Origin: Halopseudomonas oceani
GTDB taxonomy: Bacteria > Pseudomonadota > Gammaproteobacteria > Pseudomonadales > Pseudomonadaceae
Assembly (NCBI RefSeq): GCF_002903165.1
Contig: NZ_PPSK01000004.1
Location: 186,001 to 250,000 of the forward strand
DNA: 64,000 nt
Direction: 5' to 3'
Shown here: positions 61,202 to 64,000 of the stretch, piece after piece
How the letters are laid out: every line of letters starts with the position of its first letter
Position numbering within the stretch: the stretch's first letter is position 1
Notes under the pieces: generated by a model
What the model saw: only the letters and a program-made list of their open reading frames with translations
What the model was told of the DNA's origin: nothing
The model's database searches: none
Made by a program: the position numbers and the translations under genes

Positions 61202-61996
61202 ATGGGATTTCTCAGCGGAAAGCGCGTACTCATCGTTGGCGTAGCCAGCAAACTGTCCATTGCCTCCGGCATTGCCGCGGCCATGCACCGCGAGGGCGCC
61301 GAACTGGCCTTCACCTATCAGAACGAAAAGCTGAAAGGCCGGGTTGAAGAATTCGCTGCCGGCTGGGGCTCCGGTCCTGAGCTGTGCTTCCCGTGCGATG
61401 TCGCCGATGACGCCGAAATCGAGCAGGTGTTCGTCGAGCTGGCCAAGAAGTGGGACGGTCTGGACTGCATCGTGCATTCCGTTGGTTTCGCCCCGGGCGA
61501 CCAGCTGGACGGCAACTTTGCCGAAGTCACCACCCGCGAAGGCTTCCGTATCGCCCACGACATCAGCGCCTACAGCTTCGTCGCTCTGGCCAAGGCCGGT
61601 CGTGAAATGATGAAAGGCCGCAACGGCAGCCTGCTGACCCTGTCCTACCTGGGCGCCGAGCGCACCATGCCAAACTACAACGTGATGGGCATGGCCAAGG
61701 CCAGCCTGGAAGCCGGTGTTCGCTACCTCGCCACCAGCCTGGGCCCGGAAGGCACCCGCGTCAACGCGATCTCTGCCGGCCCGATCCGCACCCTGGCCGC
61801 TTCCGGCATCAAGAGCTTCCGCAAGATGCTGGCCCACAACGCCGCGCAAACCCCGCTGCGTCGCAACGTCACCATCGAGGAAGTCGGCAACGTCGGCGCC
61901 TTCCTCTGCTCCGACCTGGCCTCCGGCATGTCCGGGGAAATCACCTACGTTGACGGTGGTTTCAATATCACCGCCATGGGTGGTCTGGAGGAGTAA
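61202..61996 (+). CDS. fabI: Enoyl-[acyl-carrier-protein] reductase (NADH), FabI
   Basis: FabI carries out the last reduction of each fatty-acid elongation cycle and is the triclosan target. 264 residues, start ATG at 61202 (AGGAAAG before). It opens [20 protein letters not shown]; the catalytic residues are Tyr149, Tyr159 and Lys166 ([20 protein letters not shown]), each three beyond E. coli numbering. It follows the peptide importer by 13 bases, possibly in the same transcript, the same order as P. aeruginosa. It ends at a very strong terminator. Confidence 0.96.
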   Translation: MGFLSGKRVLIVGVASKLSIASGIAAAMHREGAELAFTYQNEKLKGRVEEFAAGWGSGPELCFPCDVADDAEIEQVFVELAKKWDGLDCIVHSVGFAPGDQLDGNFAEVTTREGFRIAHDISAYSFVALAKAGREMMKGRNGSLLTLSYLGAERTMPNYNVMGMAKASLEAGVRYLATSLGPEGTRVNAISAGPIRTLAASGIKSFRKMLAHNAAQTPLRRNVTIEEVGNVGAFLCSDLASGMSGEITYVDGGFNITAMGGLEE

Positions 61997-62023
61997 GGGG
62001 CTACAGCCTCAGCCCGCATTACG

Positions 62024-62063
62024 GGCAATAAAAAACCGGGCCAAGGCCCGGTTTTTTATTGCC
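62024..62063. terminator. Bidirectional terminator fabI / amt
   Basis: Nineteen-base perfect inverted repeat with a 2-base loop: arms contain GGCAATAAAAAACCGGGCC and its complement. The A and T tracts flank the CCGGGCC/GGCCCGG core, so it works both ways. Confidence 0.95.
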
Positions 62064-62070
62064 GAAGTCC

Positions 62071-63279
62071 TCAGTCCTCCGAGGTCGCTCCAATCTTGTG
62101 GATCGACAGATCGGCTCCCTGATATTCCTCTTCATCGGTGAGGCGCAAACCGGCAACCGTCTTGATCACGCCGTAGACCAGCAGGCCACCGGCAAAGGCA
62201 ACAACAACACCCGCCAACGAACCAATCAGTTGCGACAGGAAGCTAACCCCACCCAAACCACCCAGCGCCTGGGTGCCAAAGATGCCGGCCGCAAGGCCGC
62301 CCCAGACGCCGCACAAACCGTGCAACGGCCAGACACCCAGGACGTCATCGATCTTGAAGCGGTTCTGGGTCAGGATAAAGGTCCAGACAAACAGGCCACC
62401 AGCGACCGCACCGGTTGCCAACGCGCCCAGCGGGTGCATCAGGTCGGAGCCGGCGCAGACAGCGACCAGGCCGGCCAACGGACCGTTGTGAATAAAACCG
62501 GGGTCAGCACGCCCCACCAGCAGCGCCACCAGGGTGCCACCAACCATCGCCATCAACGAGTTGACTGCCACCAGACCGCTGATCCCCTCCAGCGTCTGCG
62601 CCGACATCACGTTGAAGCCGAACCAGCCAATGGTCAGAATCCATGCGCCCAGCGCCAGAAACGGAATATTGGAGGGCGGCATCGCGACGACGTGACCACC
62701 GCGATAGCGCCCGTTACGCGCCCCCAGCAGCAATACCGCCCCCAGCGCAATCCAGCCACCAACAGCATGCACAACAACCGAGCCGGCAAAGTCATGGAAG
62801 CCAGCACCAAACTGCGCTTCCAACCAGCCCTGGAAGCCAAAATTGCCATTCCAGACGATGCCTTCAAAGAACGGATACACCACGCCAACAATCAGCAACG
62901 AGGCGCATAGCTGCGGCGCAAACTTGGCACGCTCGGCAATACCACCGGAGATGATCGCCGGAATGGCGGCGGCAAAGGTCATCAGAAAGAAGAACTTCAC
63001 CAGCGCATACCCGTTGTTTTGGGCCAAGGTTGCCGCATCGGAAAAGAAGGTTGCGCCATAGGCAATCCAGTAGCCGACGAAGAAATAGGCAAGGCACGAA
63101 ATTGCAAAATCACTAATGATCTTGGACAGTGCATTGACCTGGTTCTTTTGCCGAACCGTACCCACTTCTAGAAATGCAAAGCCGGCGTGCATGGCCAGAA
63201 CCATGATCGCGCCCATCAGAATGAACAGGGTGTTTGCACCGTGGATCAGGGTTTCCACGGCGCTGTTAAGGTTTTCCAT
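62071..63279 (-). CDS. amt: Ammonium transporter (Amt family)
   Basis: A 402-residue channel-like ammonium transporter with about 11 membrane segments. Conserved stretches: MVLAMHAGFAFLEVGTVRQKN, FHDFAGSVVVHAVGGWIALGA (first pore histidine in the VVHAVGG part) and LGVWPLHGLCGVWGGLAAGIFG (second pore histidine). No signal peptide, so it is shorter at the N-terminus than E. coli AmtB. No glnK gene adjoins it, although Amt proteins usually need the PII protein GlnK. A sigma-54 type promoter and an NtrC-like site upstream suggest nitrogen-limitation control. Confidence 0.95.
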   Translation of the reverse strand: MENLNSAVETLIHGANTLFILMGAIMVLAMHAGFAFLEVGTVRQKNQVNALSKIISDFAISCLAYFFVGYWIAYGATFFSDAATLAQNNGYALVKFFFLMTFAAAIPAIISGGIAERAKFAPQLCASLLIVGVVYPFFEGIVWNGNFGFQGWLEAQFGAGFHDFAGSVVVHAVGGWIALGAVLLLGARNGRYRGGHVVAMPPSNIPFLALGAWILTIGWFGFNVMSAQTLEGISGLVAVNSLMAMVGGTLVALLVGRADPGFIHNGPLAGLVAVCAGSDLMHPLGALATGAVAGGLFVWTFILTQNRFKIDDVLGVWPLHGLCGVWGGLAAGIFGTQALGGLGGVSFLSQLIGSLAGVVVAFAGGLLVYGVIKTVAGLRLTDEEEYQGADLSIHKIGATSED

Positions 63280-63512
63280 TCAAGCAGCCTCTATCAAATC
63301 AGAAAAATGCACCCGTTACGTGCGCAAAACCAAATATCGAACCAATCCAGTGCACATCGAATTTTCCGATGCAGATGGACCTGTCGAGCGCGCACGCCGA
63401 GCAATCTGAAATAATTTTTATTTTTCAAATAGTTGTATGCCATTTTCGACCAAGAACCGATAAAGTCAGCACCAAATTGATGCAACAGAAAAGACATAAC
63501 TCCCTGCAATAG

Positions 63513-63529
63513 TGCAATCGTCATACCAA
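63513..63529 (-). promoter_or_regulatory. Sigma-54 promoter of amt
   Basis: On the minus strand TTGGTATGACGATTGCA, against the consensus YTGGCACGRNNNTTGCW: the -24 GG and -12 GC are present at exactly the required 10-base spacing, and only two of the defined positions differ. Confidence 0.65.
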
Positions 63530-63542
63530 AAGCGCAGAATCA

Positions 63543-63557
63543 TGCACTGAAAGCGCA
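63543..63557. promoter_or_regulatory. NtrC-like enhancer dyad
   Basis: TGCAC-TGAAA-GCGCA, one base from a perfect TGCAC-N5-GTGCA dyad, centred about 48 bases upstream of the predicted sigma-54 start. Position is closer than classical enhancers. Confidence 0.4.
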
Positions 63558-63676
63558 CAATGACAGTGTTGTGACAGCGAGAAGCTGGCCCGACATCCGT
63601 AAACCGGCTGTTACAGGTGGTTTGGCTATAATCTTGCATACCATCAGCGCTCGATGTCCCGACCCCGGAGAAGAAC

Positions 63677-64000
63677 GTGTTTACTGGACAGCCACTGCCC
63701 TACTTCCAACCCCTGATCGATACTGCAACAGGCCGTATCGCCGGCTACGAGGCGCTGGCACGCCTGCGCGACGATGAGGGCAACATCTGCAGTGCTGGTC
63801 CGCTGTTTACCGACCCTGAGGTCTCCCAAGCCGAGCTGCTGGAACTGGACCGCAGCATTCGTCGCCAGGCCCTTGAACGCTTTCGCGACACCCCCGAGGG
63901 GTTCCTCAGCCTGAACATCTCTCCCGCCTGGGTCAGTCAGTTGGAACCGGGCCAGCCGTTGCCTAGCCTGCAGCTACTGGAAGAGCTGGGGCTGCCAACC
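63677..64000 (+). CDS. EAL-domain protein (cyclic-di-GMP phosphodiesterase family), partial
   Basis: Only the first 108 codons are present; the gene runs off the right edge. GTG start at 63677 after GGAG (six-base spacing). Encodes an EAL domain beginning at once, PYFQPLIDTATGRIAGYEAL, with Glu-Ala-Leu in GYEALARL and the following NISPAW motif that supplies a metal ligand. There is no N-terminal sensor or membrane part, so the domain leads the protein; the C-terminal side (perhaps CBS or GGDEF domains) is not visible. Catalytic residues further on cannot be checked, so activity is unproven. Confidence 0.88.
   Translation, partial: MFTGQPLPYFQPLIDTATGRIAGYEALARLRDDEGNICSAGPLFTDPEVSQAELLELDRSIRRQALERFRDTPEGFLSLNISPAWVSQLEPGQPLPSLQLLEELGLPT

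Larger units (their letters stand above)
63280..63676. other. Divergent regulatory region amt / EAL gene
   Basis: 397 non-coding, AT-rich bases. Contains the sigma-54 site (63513-63529), a dyad TGCAC-N5-GCGCA (63543-63557), and GCACC-CGTTA-CGTGC (63309-63323) in the amt leader, both close to the NtrC pattern GCACC-N5-GGTGC. The amt leader from the predicted start is about 220 bases, unusually long; no reading frame in it is convincing. Confidence 0.55.

Overview
The window is about 64 kb of GC-rich, densely coded gammaproteobacterial chromosome. Gene content and order point to the Pseudomonadaceae. Two blocks known from Pseudomonas aeruginosa (recalled from memory, not searched) are joined here. 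The first is nqr - gapdh - mfd - csiV - mtnP - nagZ - psrA - lexA - sulA - topA - fadA/fadB - usp - uup - slt (roughly PA2998 to PA3020). The second is nfuA - metH - cysI/DUF934 - sohB - SDR - nudC - fimL - nhaB - dnaQ/rnhA - gloB - mltD - nppA1A2BCD - fabI (roughly PA1847 to PA1806). A sodium-pumping Nqr complex, an orphan allophanate hydrolase and small genome-like spacing would suit a marine or environmental pseudomonad such as Halopseudomonas, but genus is inference. I see no insertion sequence, prophage, integron, CRISPR array, tRNA or rRNA; this is core chromosome.

Layout. 1-2.7 kb: start of the nqr operon (minus) and a secreted chalcone-isomerase-fold protein. 2.8-8.5 kb: a long GAPDH (minus), then mfd-csiV (plus). 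8.5-12.7 kb: a minus-strand run psrA - ldt - nagZ - mscS - mtnP, the last four overlapping or nearly so. 12.7-14.2 kb: the lexA-sulA SOS operon with two LexA boxes, followed by a strongly folded 3' region that may be a small RNA. 14.2-21.4 kb (minus): two hypothetical proteins, topA, DUF1653, and the fadB-fadA beta-oxidation operon. 21.9-28.1 kb: usp, uup, slt, cheV, nfuA. 28.3-33.7 kb: metH, a MATE exporter, DUF2970 and a 36-residue membrane peptide. 34-36.1 kb: a sulfite/nitrite reductase with its DUF934 partner. 36.2-39.4 kb: acuI-sohB (minus) and a phosphatase plus an SCP2 lipid carrier (plus). 39.6-43.2 kb: atzF with its GntR regulator, and an SDR. 43.2-47.3 kb (minus): dienoyl-CoA isomerase, fimL, nudC, membrane protein. 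47.5-49.1 kb: nhaB behind a structured leader. 49.2-53.6 kb: dnaQ, rnhA, a yafS-like methyltransferase (minus), gloB and mltD (plus). 53.7-62 kb: the Npp/Yej peptide ABC importer and fabI. 62-64 kb: an ammonium transporter with a sigma-54 promoter, and the start of an EAL protein.

Themes. Fatty-acid degradation (fadAB, dienoyl-CoA isomerase, psrA) sits with synthesis (fabI). Three sites resembling PsrA operators are present: at psrA itself, upstream of fadBA, and upstream of the phosphatase/SCP2 pair. Cell-wall turnover is well represented (nagZ, ldt, slt, mltD). No clearly novel multi-gene system was found. The best leads are RNA and regulatory: the multi-hairpin region after sulA, the nhaB leader, the perfect palindrome and GntR-type site before atzF, the shared PsrA-like element, and an unannotated small membrane peptide.
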